DNA of 64,000 nucleotides from Bacteroidales bacterium (GTDB lineage Bacteria > Bacteroidota > Bacteroidia > Bacteroidales > Marinilabiliaceae), in contig JAFYCM010000090.1 in NCBI GenBank assembly GCA_017539645.1, positions 62,001 to 126,000 of the forward strand, written 5' to 3'. The notes beneath the pieces were generated by a model, which saw only the letters and a list, made by a program, of their open reading frames with translations, did no database searches and was not told the DNA's origin. Below, in pieces: positions 9,185-17,810 of this stretch (position 1 is the stretch's first letter; the number at the start of each line of letters is the position of its first letter). The translations under genes were made by a program, and so were the position numbers.

Positions 9185-10087
9185 CTATACCAATCTCTTT
9201 ACGAGTTCGGCGCGGTCGCCAGGGAGGAGATCAATTGGAGCAATCTCAATCATTGTGTAGCAACCAGGTTGTTGGCGAAGAACGGCGCGTGCGCACGAAA
9301 CAAGCACCTGACCTGTGAGGGCTGGATTGTTTATCTCCATACGGAAAAGGAAATTCTGGTTTGCCGTTGTGCCCGATACGCCGTTGCGGATGAGGTTTAC
9401 GCCGTGACCAACGTTGTTGAGCGCCTCAACACTTGGAACTTCAATGACGTGTGTCTCGTCGTGAGCAAAATAATCGTCGGCTTTGATGGCTGCAGCAACA
9501 TCTTCGAGTTTGTATCCATCTTTGAGCTCTACATATACCATGCGGCGGTGAATGCCAGTGCCAAGAGGAATTGTCATGCTAAGCGCATCTTTCACTCCAT
9601 CTTTACTCTTAACGCAAACAGTGTGACCCATGCTGCGGCCCGGACCGAAGTTGGTGTAGGTGAGACCTTTAGGAGCAAGAGCCTCGAGTATGGCGCGAAT
9701 CATCGAGTCTGAGCCTGGATCCCAGCCAGCAGAGATGATAGCTGCAGTGCCATATTTCTTAGCCACCTCGTCGAGTTCGCTGCGAAGTTCGGGCACGCGG
9801 GTGTGAATGTCGAACGAGTCGACCGTGGCAATGCCTTGTGCAAGAATAGCCTTTGCAGTTTCGGGCACGGCGCGAGTAGGAGTGCAAAGCAATGCAACGT
9901 CAACTTTGCCAAGCTCTTTGATGTCTTTTACGACCTTCACGCCAGTTAGTTCAACTGGTTGAGGTTCTGATGGATTGCGACGAACAACGCCTGCAAGTTC
10001 CATGTCGGGTGCTATGCTCAGAGCCTCAACGCAGGCTTTACCTATGTTGCCATAGCCAACCACAGCAACTCTTTTCTTTTCTGACAT
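9185..10087 (-). CDS. ddh: meso-Diaminopimelate D-dehydrogenase
   Basis: NADPH-dependent enzyme that interconverts tetrahydrodipicolinate plus ammonia with meso-2,6-diaminopimelate, giving a one-step route to the lysine and peptidoglycan precursor. The Rossmann motif VAVVGYGNIGKACVEAL is at residues 7-23, followed by CTPTRAVPETA and DSFDIH, and by the substrate-binding stretch SAGWDPGSDSM near residue 120-130, all typical of Ddh. The 300-residue length is that of the family. Monocistronic; it diverges from the regulator gene at 10198 across about 110 bases. Confidence 0.93.
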   Translation of the reverse strand: MSEKKRVAVVGYGNIGKACVEALSIAPDMELAGVVRRNPSEPQPVELTGVKVVKDIKELGKVDVALLCTPTRAVPETAKAILAQGIATVDSFDIHTRVPELRSELDEVAKKYGTAAIISAGWDPGSDSMIRAILEALAPKGLTYTNFGPGRSMGHTVCVKSKDGVKDALSMTIPLGTGIHRRMVYVELKDGYKLEDVAAAIKADDYFAHDETHVIEVPSVEALNNVGHGVNLIRNGVSGTTANQNFLFRMEINNPALTGQVLVSCARAVLRQQPGCYTMIEIAPIDLLPGDRAELVKRLV

Positions 10088-10115
10088 ATTTATATGTTTT
10101 ATGATTTATAATTCT

Positions 10116-10145
10116 TTTGCAATTTTAGCTAATGCAGCACTTTTG
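10116..10145 (+). promoter_or_regulatory. Possible promoter for the regulator at 10198
   Basis: TTTG at 10116-10119 and CACTTTTG at 10138-10145 (seven of eight bases of TAnnTTTG) lie 18 bases apart. This is near, not exact, consensus. Confidence 0.35.
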
Positions 10146-10197
10146 TCTTGCTAAAGAGGTAACTTTACGTGTTTTACTTACCAAAAAACGAGAGACA

Positions 10198-12564
10198 ATG
10201 AAACGACTATCTATATTAATATTTACCCTCATATCCACGCTCTGTGTGCAAGCGCGTCAGCTGGTGACTGAATATAGCAAGCATACTGGCTATCCGTTGT
10301 GGCATATCACCAATATGCTTCAGGACAATGATAGCCTGATATGGATTTCGACGTGGAATGGACTCTACCGTTTCGATGGCTACGAGCTGGTGAATTTCAA
10401 GGCAAATGTTGGCGATAGTTGCGATATGCATTCCGACCGTTTTCGCAATATTTTGCTTAGCGACAATGGCGACATTTATTGCTTAGTTGAAGGCCAGATT
10501 TTCTTGTTCCATCGTAATACTTATAAGTATGAGCAACTAAATGACTATCAGAACGATTCGATATTGCGACTGATGCGCACACGTCGCAACTCCACCATAA
10601 CTATTCGCAAACCCGTTGAGGTGAATGGCACTAGGCTGAACGTGAATCGGGGAATGAAAGACCTGCAAGGCAATAGCTGGTACTTCAACGACTATGAGCT
10701 ATACAAAGTTGTAGAAGAAGAGGAGATAGGTAAATGCGAATGGCGCGGCGTGGGCATTATGCGTTCGCTGTTCGTAGATAGCAGAGGTCGCAAATGGATG
10801 GGAACTAAGATGGGCGAGTTGATGTGCGACGATGGCTCTGGTGTTCTCAAATATCTATCGCCCGATGGTAAACTCACGAAAGAAAGCCAAGGAATGCTCA
10901 AATCCGTCTACTGTGTTGCCGAGGTCCCAACTGGCACGCTGTGGTTTGGCACTAAGGGAAATGGCTTATACAGATTGCGAGGTGAAGTGCTGACTAACTA
11001 TTGCATGAACAATTCGAACCTTTCGAGCGATAAGATCTACGACATAAAAATCGACGAAGAGAGCCGTATGTGGATAGCTACTTACGGCGGCGGCTTGGCT
11101 TGTATTCAAGATCCTGAGCGCGACGACATTGTAATTACGAGTTCCATTGACGGTAGTCTCAATTATCCGCTTTTCTTGCCGCCCAAACTTCGCCAAATAA
11201 TTGTGCTGGACAACAAGTTGATGATTGGCACGCACAATGGTTTGCTCAAAGTGAACAACATCTCAAATTCGCTCGACAAACTGCAATACGTACTGTACAA
11301 ACGCGATTCTGAAAACGCTCAAAGTCTTACAAAAGATGTAATTATGGGCATAACTATGGTTTCGCCCGATACCATCTGTGTAGCTACAGAGAGTGGCGGT
11401 CTCAACTTCTTGAATATCAACGATAATGATGCTCGTTTTCGCCACATGGGCAAAGGCGACAAGTTGAACGAAGAAGTTACGCTCACGGCGTTTATGGACA
11501 ATGGAAAACTTTGGGTGGTCTGCCCCAATAAGCTCGTAAGTATATACAATGGAAAAGTTGAGAACTACAACGTGTCGCGCGATATTGGCAATACATTTCT
11601 CAACGAGATGCAGGCCGTGCACAACTTCGACGGCACATGGTCGATAGGTACTGACGACGGCATCTTCAACGTCAACCTAAGCAAATTGCGAAAGAGCAGC
11701 TACGAGCCTCGCATAATTATATCTAAGGCTCAAATACAAAACCGCCCAGCGCTCTACACTGTGAGCTGCTCAGATACATTGTACCTTGGTAAAGACGAAC
11801 GCAATCTGACTCTCTATTTTGCCGCGCTCGACTATGGCAATACAGATGCTATTCATTATGCATACAGACTCAATGGCAAAGGTGATTGGGTGAATATAGA
11901 AGGCCGAACGGTGACATTCCTCGATATGGATGCTGGCAAAACAGAACTTCAAGTGCGCTCCACCAACAACAATGGCGAGTGGGTCGATAACGTCAAAACG
12001 TTTACCATTTTGGTGAAACCGAAGATTTACGAAACGCCTTTCTATATCGGGCTTTTGCTGTTTTTGTTCTCGTCGGTGGGCGTAGCTATGTTCCTTCTGC
12101 ATAAGTATTTATACAAAAAACGTCTGAAACGCTACGAGGTCCTCGATGCTTATCTCGAACTGCTCGACAAGGAAGATAAACAGCGATATAGATTAGAAAA
12201 AATCAGACGCGAACGCGACAAATCGCAAAAAGAGGCAGCCAACGATAGCCATCTCAAATGGCTTATGAAATATATTGAGGCAAATGTTGGCAATACCGAA
12301 ATTTCGCTTGACGATATGGCCAAAGCTGTCGAATTGACGCCGGACGCGCTCAGCCGTAAGACGCATGAGATTCTCGGTTTATCGCCAGACGATCTGCTAA
12401 AACATGCCCGAATGAGAGCTGCTTGCAATATGCTTATGGATGAGACGCTTCGCATAAGCGACATTGCTACAATGTGCGGCTACAATGATCCGAAACTTTT
12501 CGCGCGCTGCTTCAAGCAGACTATGGGTATCACGCCCACGGAATACAGAGACGGCGCAGAGTAA
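10198..12564 (+). CDS. HTCS-like sensor-regulator without kinase or receiver (Reg_prop, Y_Y_Y, TM, AraC HTH)
   Basis: A 788-residue membrane protein that should couple an outside signal directly to DNA binding. The signal peptide ends near ...LCVQARQ. Reg_prop propeller blades follow (SLIWISTWNGLYRFDG, GRKWMGTK, TLWFGTKGNGLYRL, SRMWIATYGGGLA), then a Y_Y_Y domain near 541-607, one membrane helix near 614-635, a charged, coiled-coil-like segment to about 685 and an AraC-type helix-turn-helix to the C-terminus. The region that in an HTCS holds HisKA, HATPase and receiver is absent, replaced by about 50 residues; the frame is uninterrupted, so this is not a frameshift. The frame also opens at an ATG at 10132, but the ATG at 10198 starts the signal peptide. 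A terminator follows, then a barrel and a lipoprotein gene. The target is unknown. Confidence 0.88.
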   Translation: MKRLSILIFTLISTLCVQARQLVTEYSKHTGYPLWHITNMLQDNDSLIWISTWNGLYRFDGYELVNFKANVGDSCDMHSDRFRNILLSDNGDIYCLVEGQIFLFHRNTYKYEQLNDYQNDSILRLMRTRRNSTITIRKPVEVNGTRLNVNRGMKDLQGNSWYFNDYELYKVVEEEEIGKCEWRGVGIMRSLFVDSRGRKWMGTKMGELMCDDGSGVLKYLSPDGKLTKESQGMLKSVYCVAEVPTGTLWFGTKGNGLYRLRGEVLTNYCMNNSNLSSDKIYDIKIDEESRMWIATYGGGLACIQDPERDDIVITSSIDGSLNYPLFLPPKLRQIIVLDNKLMIGTHNGLLKVNNISNSLDKLQYVLYKRDSENAQSLTKDVIMGITMVSPDTICVATESGGLNFLNINDNDARFRHMGKGDKLNEEVTLTAFMDNGKLWVVCPNKLVSIYNGKVENYNVSRDIGNTFLNEMQAVHNFDGTWSIGTDDGIFNVNLSKLRKSSYEPRIIISKAQIQNRPALYTVSCSDTLYLGKDERNLTLYFAALDYGNTDAIHYAYRLNGKGDWVNIEGRTVTFLDMDAGKTELQVRSTNNNGEWVDNVKTFTILVKPKIYETPFYIGLLLFLFSSVGVAMFLLHKYLYKKRLKRYEVLDAYLELLDKEDKQRYRLEKIRRERDKSQKEAANDSHLKWLMKYIEANVGNTEISLDDMAKAVELTPDALSRKTHEILGLSPDDLLKHARMRAACNMLMDETLRISDIATMCGYNDPKLFARCFKQTMGITPTEYRDGAE

Positions 12565-12581
12565 AAAGAAACGCTATAAAT

Positions 12582-12611
12582 CTCCATCTCGTAGTGAGGT
12601 GGAGGTTTTTT
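12582..12611 (+). terminator. Intrinsic terminator after the kinase-less regulator
   Basis: A 9-bp stem with one G-T wobble (12582-12590 with 12596-12604), a 5-base loop and a GTTTTTT tail, 18 bases after the stop codon. Confidence 0.85.
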
Positions 12612-12639
12612 CTTGCTACTAATCTTTACTAAATATGAT

Positions 12640-13413
12640 ATGAAAAAAGCTTTAGTTCTATTGTTTGGAATATTAATTACTCAAATCACATTCGCCCAAA
12701 GGATCGATTTGGTCAGCTACGATGTTGAAGTTGGTTTCAATAGGGCGTGGAGCGATACTCGTCCGCTTGACAGAATTCGCAGAAGCGCGCCGAGCGACGA
12801 TTATTTTTGGAGCGTTGGCTACGATGCCAGCATGACCAACTATTATTGCGGCATCAAGCCTGAGTTTGCCTTTGGCGATTTTATTAGCGCTGATGCTGGT
12901 CTGCGCTTTACCTATACCGAAAGCAGATACTACCGCAACAATAGCTCATATTTCTACTGGCTCTTTGCCGAAGATGCACAAAATACCACCTACGTACGCA
13001 TGAACAGAATAGACCAGCGCAGCTATTGGCTTGGCATCCCGTTCGACGTGCGTTATACGCCTTGGGGCATTTTCGAAAAAGGTTTGTACGTGAAAGCAGG
13101 TTTTGCGCTGAATTGCCGTTTGGCTACTAAAAACGATGTTACCACCTCCTCTGGCGACATGGATAAGTATTCCAACGACATTGCCGACCAAATTGAGAAT
13201 CCAAACACTTTCGCAGTGCCTATTTGGCTTGGCGTTGGCTTTCAGTTCGGTCGCCACCGCTCTGCCTGTATAGAACTGACATTCCCGTGCTTTTATGCTT
13301 ACGCCAAGATGTCGTCGATTTGCAAAGCGAAGGCGCCCGGCGTAGGTCTGCAGTTTACGTATAGAATACCTAATTGGAAAAATTGGAAGAACGACGTTTT
13401 GCTAAATCACTAA
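12640..13413 (+). CDS. Predicted outer-membrane beta-barrel protein, unknown function
   Basis: I do not recognise a specific family. The 257-residue protein from the ATG at 12640 has a signal peptide (MKKALVLLFGILITQITFAQ) and then alternating, aromatic-rich strands (SVGYDASM, YYCGIKPEFAFG, ADAGLRFTY, GLYVKAGFALNC, VPIWLGVGFQFG, GVGLQFTYRIP) as in porin-like or PorT-like barrels of Bacteroidota. The frame also opens at a TTG at 12613 next to the terminator, which is unlikely to be used. A lipoprotein gene begins 5 bases after its stop, so the two form an operon. It lies just downstream of the regulator terminator, so co-regulation is possible but not shown. Confidence 0.75.
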   Translation: MKKALVLLFGILITQITFAQRIDLVSYDVEVGFNRAWSDTRPLDRIRRSAPSDDYFWSVGYDASMTNYYCGIKPEFAFGDFISADAGLRFTYTESRYYRNNSSYFYWLFAEDAQNTTYVRMNRIDQRSYWLGIPFDVRYTPWGIFEKGLYVKAGFALNCRLATKNDVTTSSGDMDKYSNDIADQIENPNTFAVPIWLGVGFQFGRHRSACIELTFPCFYAYAKMSSICKAKAPGVGLQFTYRIPNWKNWKNDVLLNH

Positions 13414-13418
13414 TAATC

Positions 13419-14030
13419 ATGAAAACATCATACTTATACATATTTATAACCGCCGCACTTGCTACGCTCTCAGCTTGTAGCAACGATCTCGAAAAAGTCA
13501 TATGGGTGAGCGATGACACCGACAGCGATTTGCCCGCTTACACCGAATGGGGCTATAATAGTTTTGGCGCTTATGTCAACAATCGCGCATTCACCTCAAA
13601 CCGTTACTCCGAAATACCTACGATGTGTTTTGTGACGAGTGCTGAGCATCTTACGTTCTGCATGGAGAATAGTAACCATCACGATTTTTCGCCGGACATT
13701 GTCAAACTCAGTTTCCGATTCCCATATAAACGTATAAATAGTTATGTGGGACTTAGCGACTTACATGGCATGACAATAGATCTCGCGTCGGATGATGTCA
13801 TCGTTAGCGTACTGCCCAACAATGATACTAACTCCGAGGATACACTGAAAATTGCCCGTGGCACGTTGACGTTCAGCCGTGTGCAGATGCTACATATAGA
13901 CGACAATCTTGTGGAAGCTATTGTTTCTGGTACGTTCGATTTCGATGGCTCATCGAATAGCGCAAGCTACGAAGTGCGCAAAGGTCGCTTCGATTTTGGT
14001 GCCGATGGCGACGACATAAGTTTCTATTAG
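13419..14030 (+). CDS. Small lipoprotein of unknown function
   Basis: 203 residues from the ATG at 13419. The signal peptide ends in a lipobox (LSACSND), so the mature protein should be anchored by a lipidated Cys. The rest is polar and beta-rich with acidic patches (SDDTDSDLP, FDFGADGDD), with no family I can name. It follows the barrel gene by 5 bases and ends before a terminator; the pair probably works at the outer membrane. An upstream in-frame start at 13374 overlaps the barrel gene and lacks a signal peptide. Confidence 0.75.
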   Translation: MKTSYLYIFITAALATLSACSNDLEKVIWVSDDTDSDLPAYTEWGYNSFGAYVNNRAFTSNRYSEIPTMCFVTSAEHLTFCMENSNHHDFSPDIVKLSFRFPYKRINSYVGLSDLHGMTIDLASDDVIVSVLPNNDTNSEDTLKIARGTLTFSRVQMLHIDDNLVEAIVSGTFDFDGSSNSASYEVRKGRFDFGADGDDISFY

Positions 14031-14054
14031 CCTAAATATCTATACAAAAAATAA

Positions 14055-14096
14055 GGCGCGCGGAAATCATTCATCGGTGACTTCCGCGCGTCTTGT
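14055..14096. terminator. GC-rich hairpin between convergent genes
   Basis: A perfect 9-bp stem CGCGCGGAA/TTCCGCGCG (14057-14065 with 14082-14090), extended across a mismatch. T-rich sequence follows weakly on the plus side and an A run precedes it, so it can serve both the lipoprotein gene and the PL11 gene. Confidence 0.7.
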
Positions 14097-14117
14097 AATA
14101 TTTATATCTATGGGAAA

Positions 14118-17100
14118 TCACCTCTTCAGCAATTTCCAAGCTTTAGTGCCTTTGTCGCTCGTTGCGCTGATGATATACAATCCCTTAGGCAGTGCGCTTG
14201 TGCCGTCGATGGTTACGATGGCATTCTTTGCCGCGTCGTAATTCTCGGCGAAGCATTTCGAACCGCTGATGTTGTATAGCGCCACGCTCACTTTGCCGGT
14301 TATAGCAAGCGTTATTGCGCCGAAATCGTCCGAAAGGAGCTCAGCCCAATCTGTTGCTGCTACATCTGTAACTGGCGTAGCGATGTTTGCTGCTGCGTAT
14401 GTAGCCTTCACCATTTCGGCGCTCATCGCACTTTCATATATACATAGCTCGTCAATCAATCCCTTGTACGGAGTGTCGTGGTTAACGGTGCTGTTACCTA
14501 TCACAGTTTCCTCCGTTTGGCTAATATCGCTTGTCTTGTCGGCTGCCGTAGCCACAGATTCGCCGTCTATATATATAGTTAGAACCGAATTTGCCACATT
14601 GCGTGTGCAGACTAAGTAGTGCCATTCGCCATTGAAGTATGGCGTAGCGTCGGCGAGCGTTGCTTGCGTCTTAGTTACGTCGTCGTCGATAGCAAAGTAG
14701 ATTTTGCCAGTCTTGAACTCAATGCCAACCCATTTGCCTGTTGCGCCCGTAGTAGCATCCTTTGTGGTGCTGCCGGAGTGGAATAGGTATGCATCGTCTG
14801 CGGAAGTCAGCGTGCTATTTATCCACATAGCTATGGTAAAACTCTTCTGCCCGAGCGCGAGTTTGTCGTAGTGTGCTTGGCTGATGTAGCCCGTGCCATC
14901 GAAACTTGCAGCTTTGCCCGATTTGCCAGCTACGTATGTCTCTACGTAACCATTTGCAGCTGCTGCATTTTCGTTAGTTACACTATTTAGTAGACTATTT
15001 TCGAACTTATATTGAGCTATCAGCTCGAGTTCTCCGCTTATTACCTCAATAGTTATCGACAGCGAGGTGGCATCTACGTTCTCCGCTACGACGGTCGTAA
15101 GCGTAATGGTCGATTTTCCAACAGCTGTAGGCGTACCGCTGATAGTTATGGTGTTGCCCGAAATGCTGCTCGTCATGCCATCGGGCAGGCCTTCTACTAT
15201 AGCATCGGTGGCGTTCTCCATTGTAAGTACAATAGGCTCAATGGCGTTGCCTGCCAATATCGTCTGCATCGTAGAGCCTTTTGTCACGGTGAGCGTACCT
15301 TGCAAACCATTGACAGTTATTTTGCCACTCACGCTGCGTGCCTTGCCGTTGCCGCCTTTGGTAGTTACTTTGTATGTATATGTACCTTTCGTCGTCGGCG
15401 TGCCGCTGATAGTAACTATGCCATCTGCAAATTCGTACGTAATGCCATCGGGCAGTCCAGTGACGTCAACTTCAGGCGAGTTCTTTGTAGTTATGCCTAT
15501 GGCAACTATCTCTTTGCCAACCTCAATGGTCTGAGAAGCCACATCGGCATCAATGAAACCAATGCCCATAATGCCAAGACTATCTGGCAAATAGTAACCG
15601 AGGTGTGGAGGCTGGTTGTAGGCCGTCTGCTGCCAAACCATGCCCATGCGATATGTATGGTCGTGTGGCAACGTAACAACGCGATAGTCCGACGGAATTG
15701 TTGTTGTGTATATAAGTAGACCAATATCTGTAGCACTCGTCATATCTCTAACGATGACCTCTTCGCGCCAATCGCCAAAGATGTCGCCCATGAAACAAGG
15801 CGTGCTCTTTGTGGTGTTGCAGGTGTAGCCATTGTAAGTATTTAGCGAGCTATAAGTATTCGATGAACTATTGAATTTTTGTATGTAGAACTTTGTTCGC
15901 TCATCTTCTGAGTTGGCGCTCGTTCCATCAAGTAGCTCGTCTTGAGGGTCGCCATCCCAATAAATACGGAAGTTCTTTGAGCCATATTTAGTGCTTATCT
16001 GCGTTCCTGTTTCAGCGCTATACGTACCAAGCGCCGACTCCGACCAGAAGCAAGCGCCATACACGTTGTCGCTCACGTGAGCCGCTATGCCGCGACCATT
16101 GTCGATGCCGGCCGAGCCGCCCATATATATAATCTCGCCAGTAGCTGCATCGTGAATATCCCACGAACCCCAAGGCAGTGCCAATGTCTCTTCGTGAACG
16201 GTAAATAGTTCAAGACCCGGACGCGCTGGAATGAGGTCGCCCAAATGCATGGCATCACCATGGCCCATGCCAGTAGAGTATAGCACTTTGCCATTGTCGT
16301 CGAGAGCCGCTGCGCCCCAGATAAGTTCGTCGTAACCATCACCATCTACATCGGCTACCGAGAGGTTGTGATTGCCGTTGCCGTAGAGATTGCCGGCGCC
16401 AGCTATTCCCTTGTTGGAATTGGATTGAGCCACGCCGCTTGTGTTGGCTTTTGCCGTATAACTCGTCTCAGTGCCGCTTGCATCAACAACTTTGTATGCA
16501 TTGCTGAGCGATTCCGATTTGTGCAACCAAAGCGTTTTTATCTCAGTGCCGTCGAATTGAGTTGCCCATACGTATGCCTGAGTATAATATCCGCGGCAGT
16601 TTATCATGCATGCTCGACGAGAGCCGTCTGTGCCTTTCAAATAGCCAACAGCAGCAAGGTAGCGTTCGCAACGGTTGCCATAATTGTCGCCCCAACCGCT
16701 TTTGCTCGTCACGTTGTTTATTGTGCGCGCCGGCTGGTAGTCGACGGTATGTATGGCAGCGCCAGTCTCGCCATTGAAAACTGTGTAATATTCTGGACCA
16801 GAAATAATTATTCCTTTACTATTTACGTAGCTCTGCGTGTTGTCGGCGCTCTTGATAGCTTCGTCAGTAGCAGCTTCGGTTACATATTTGCCAACGCCAT
16901 CGATAGCGCCGGGCGCAGTTTTACATGCCACTTCAGCTTTGCCATCGCCATCGAGGTCATACACAAGAAACTGCGTATAGTGAGCACCCGCGCGGATGTT
17001 TCTGCCAAGGTCGATGCGCCAAAGTTTCGTGCCATCAAGTTTTATGCAATCTATATATACGTTGCCAGTGTAGCCAGTCTGACTGTTGTCATGACTGTTG

Positions 17101-17594
17101 CTCGGATCCCATTTCAGAATTATCTCGTATTCGCCATCGCCATCTACATCGCCAACACTACAGTCGTTTGGACGATACGTGCAAGTGGTATTGTCCTCCA
17201 TTGTTAGTCCGGTAGGCACATCGAGCGCGAGGCGTTTTACCTGACTTGCCCAAATCTCGTCAAGCGTGGTAGTTGAAAGTTCGCTACCATCTGCACCGAT
17301 TGTTTTTAGTGTATATACCGACGTTGTTGTGCCTTTCGCATCGGTAAAATTGGTAACCTTGGTCAGATGCCCGTCGGTGTTGACAAGTTCGCCATCGCGA
17401 TACAAGTCGAACGATACTTTAGCATCGTCGGTGCCAAGTAAGCGCCACGAAAGAAATACACCCGACGTGGTGCTAACACCAATAAATCCGCGATCGAGCT
17501 TCTCGAAGGCGAAATCTTGGGCGGCCACATTGCTGCACAGCAGTCCAGCAACGGCTACGGCCGAAAAGATTTTGTAAATGTTCTGTTTCATCAA
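14118..17594 (-). CDS. PL11 rhamnogalacturonan lyase with Ig-like, LamG and type IX sorting modules
   Basis: Cleaves the rhamnogalacturonan I backbone of pectin by beta-elimination. The 1158-residue protein has a signal peptide ending in NVAAQ, then a PL11 propeller (about 25-680) with the start motif FEKLDRGFIGV and Ca-binding DVDGDGEYE, DLDGDGKAE and DVDGDGYDE loops. Two putative Ig-like (He_PIG-like) repeats follow (about 686-850, each with an ISGTPT strand), a LamG/concanavalin-like domain (about 855-1055, beginning AQYKFENS), and a C-terminal region (about 1085-1158) with VALYNISGSKC and LPKGLYIISATSDKG, ending KLLKR, which resembles a type A type IX sorting domain. The secretion core lies 4 kb away. 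No SusC/D or other pectin gene is adjacent. Monocistronic between two convergent/divergent neighbours. Confidence 0.92.
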   Translation of the reverse strand: MMKQNIYKIFSAVAVAGLLCSNVAAQDFAFEKLDRGFIGVSTTSGVFLSWRLLGTDDAKVSFDLYRDGELVNTDGHLTKVTNFTDAKGTTTSVYTLKTIGADGSELSTTTLDEIWASQVKRLALDVPTGLTMEDNTTCTYRPNDCSVGDVDGDGEYEIILKWDPSNSHDNSQTGYTGNVYIDCIKLDGTKLWRIDLGRNIRAGAHYTQFLVYDLDGDGKAEVACKTAPGAIDGVGKYVTEAATDEAIKSADNTQSYVNSKGIIISGPEYYTVFNGETGAAIHTVDYQPARTINNVTSKSGWGDNYGNRCERYLAAVGYLKGTDGSRRACMINCRGYYTQAYVWATQFDGTEIKTLWLHKSESLSNAYKVVDASGTETSYTAKANTSGVAQSNSNKGIAGAGNLYGNGNHNLSVADVDGDGYDELIWGAAALDDNGKVLYSTGMGHGDAMHLGDLIPARPGLELFTVHEETLALPWGSWDIHDAATGEIIYMGGSAGIDNGRGIAAHVSDNVYGACFWSESALGTYSAETGTQISTKYGSKNFRIYWDGDPQDELLDGTSANSEDERTKFYIQKFNSSSNTYSSLNTYNGYTCNTTKSTPCFMGDIFGDWREEVIVRDMTSATDIGLLIYTTTIPSDYRVVTLPHDHTYRMGMVWQQTAYNQPPHLGYYLPDSLGIMGIGFIDADVASQTIEVGKEIVAIGITTKNSPEVDVTGLPDGITYEFADGIVTISGTPTTKGTYTYKVTTKGGNGKARSVSGKITVNGLQGTLTVTKGSTMQTILAGNAIEPIVLTMENATDAIVEGLPDGMTSSISGNTITISGTPTAVGKSTITLTTVVAENVDATSLSITIEVISGELELIAQYKFENSLLNSVTNENAAAANGYVETYVAGKSGKAASFDGTGYISQAHYDKLALGQKSFTIAMWINSTLTSADDAYLFHSGSTTKDATTGATGKWVGIEFKTGKIYFAIDDDVTKTQATLADATPYFNGEWHYLVCTRNVANSVLTIYIDGESVATAADKTSDISQTEETVIGNSTVNHDTPYKGLIDELCIYESAMSAEMVKATYAAANIATPVTDVAATDWAELLSDDFGAITLAITGKVSVALYNISGSKCFAENYDAAKNAIVTIDGTSALPKGLYIISATSDKGTKAWKLLKR

Positions 17595-17732
17595 CTCTTT
17601 TTTGTTAGTATGTTCTTTTTTATGCGAGGAATTTTACTCCATTCGTAGGTAAAAATAAAACAAAAAGGGCCGCCACTTCACCTTTTGTAGGAATTTGATT
17701 ATCAAAAAAATATGGCACTTCATAATGCAGTG

Positions 17733-17764
17733 CTTGTAATTTTCTATTCTAAACGCTACACTTG
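17733..17764 (+). promoter_or_regulatory. Possible promoter for the lipoprotein-DUF5723 operon
   Basis: CTTG at 17733-17736 and TACACTTG at 17757-17764 (seven of eight -7 bases) are 20 bases apart, giving a leader of about 40 bases to the ATG at 17811. Confidence 0.4.
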
Positions 17765-17810
17765 TATATCGAACATAACACAAAATGTACAATCTGAAAA
17801 TGAGCACACA

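Noticed and set aside
15012-15719. A 235-codon plus-strand frame inside the PL11 gene
   Set aside because: Antisense shadow of a clearly coding minus-strand gene with Ca-binding and Ig-like motifs.
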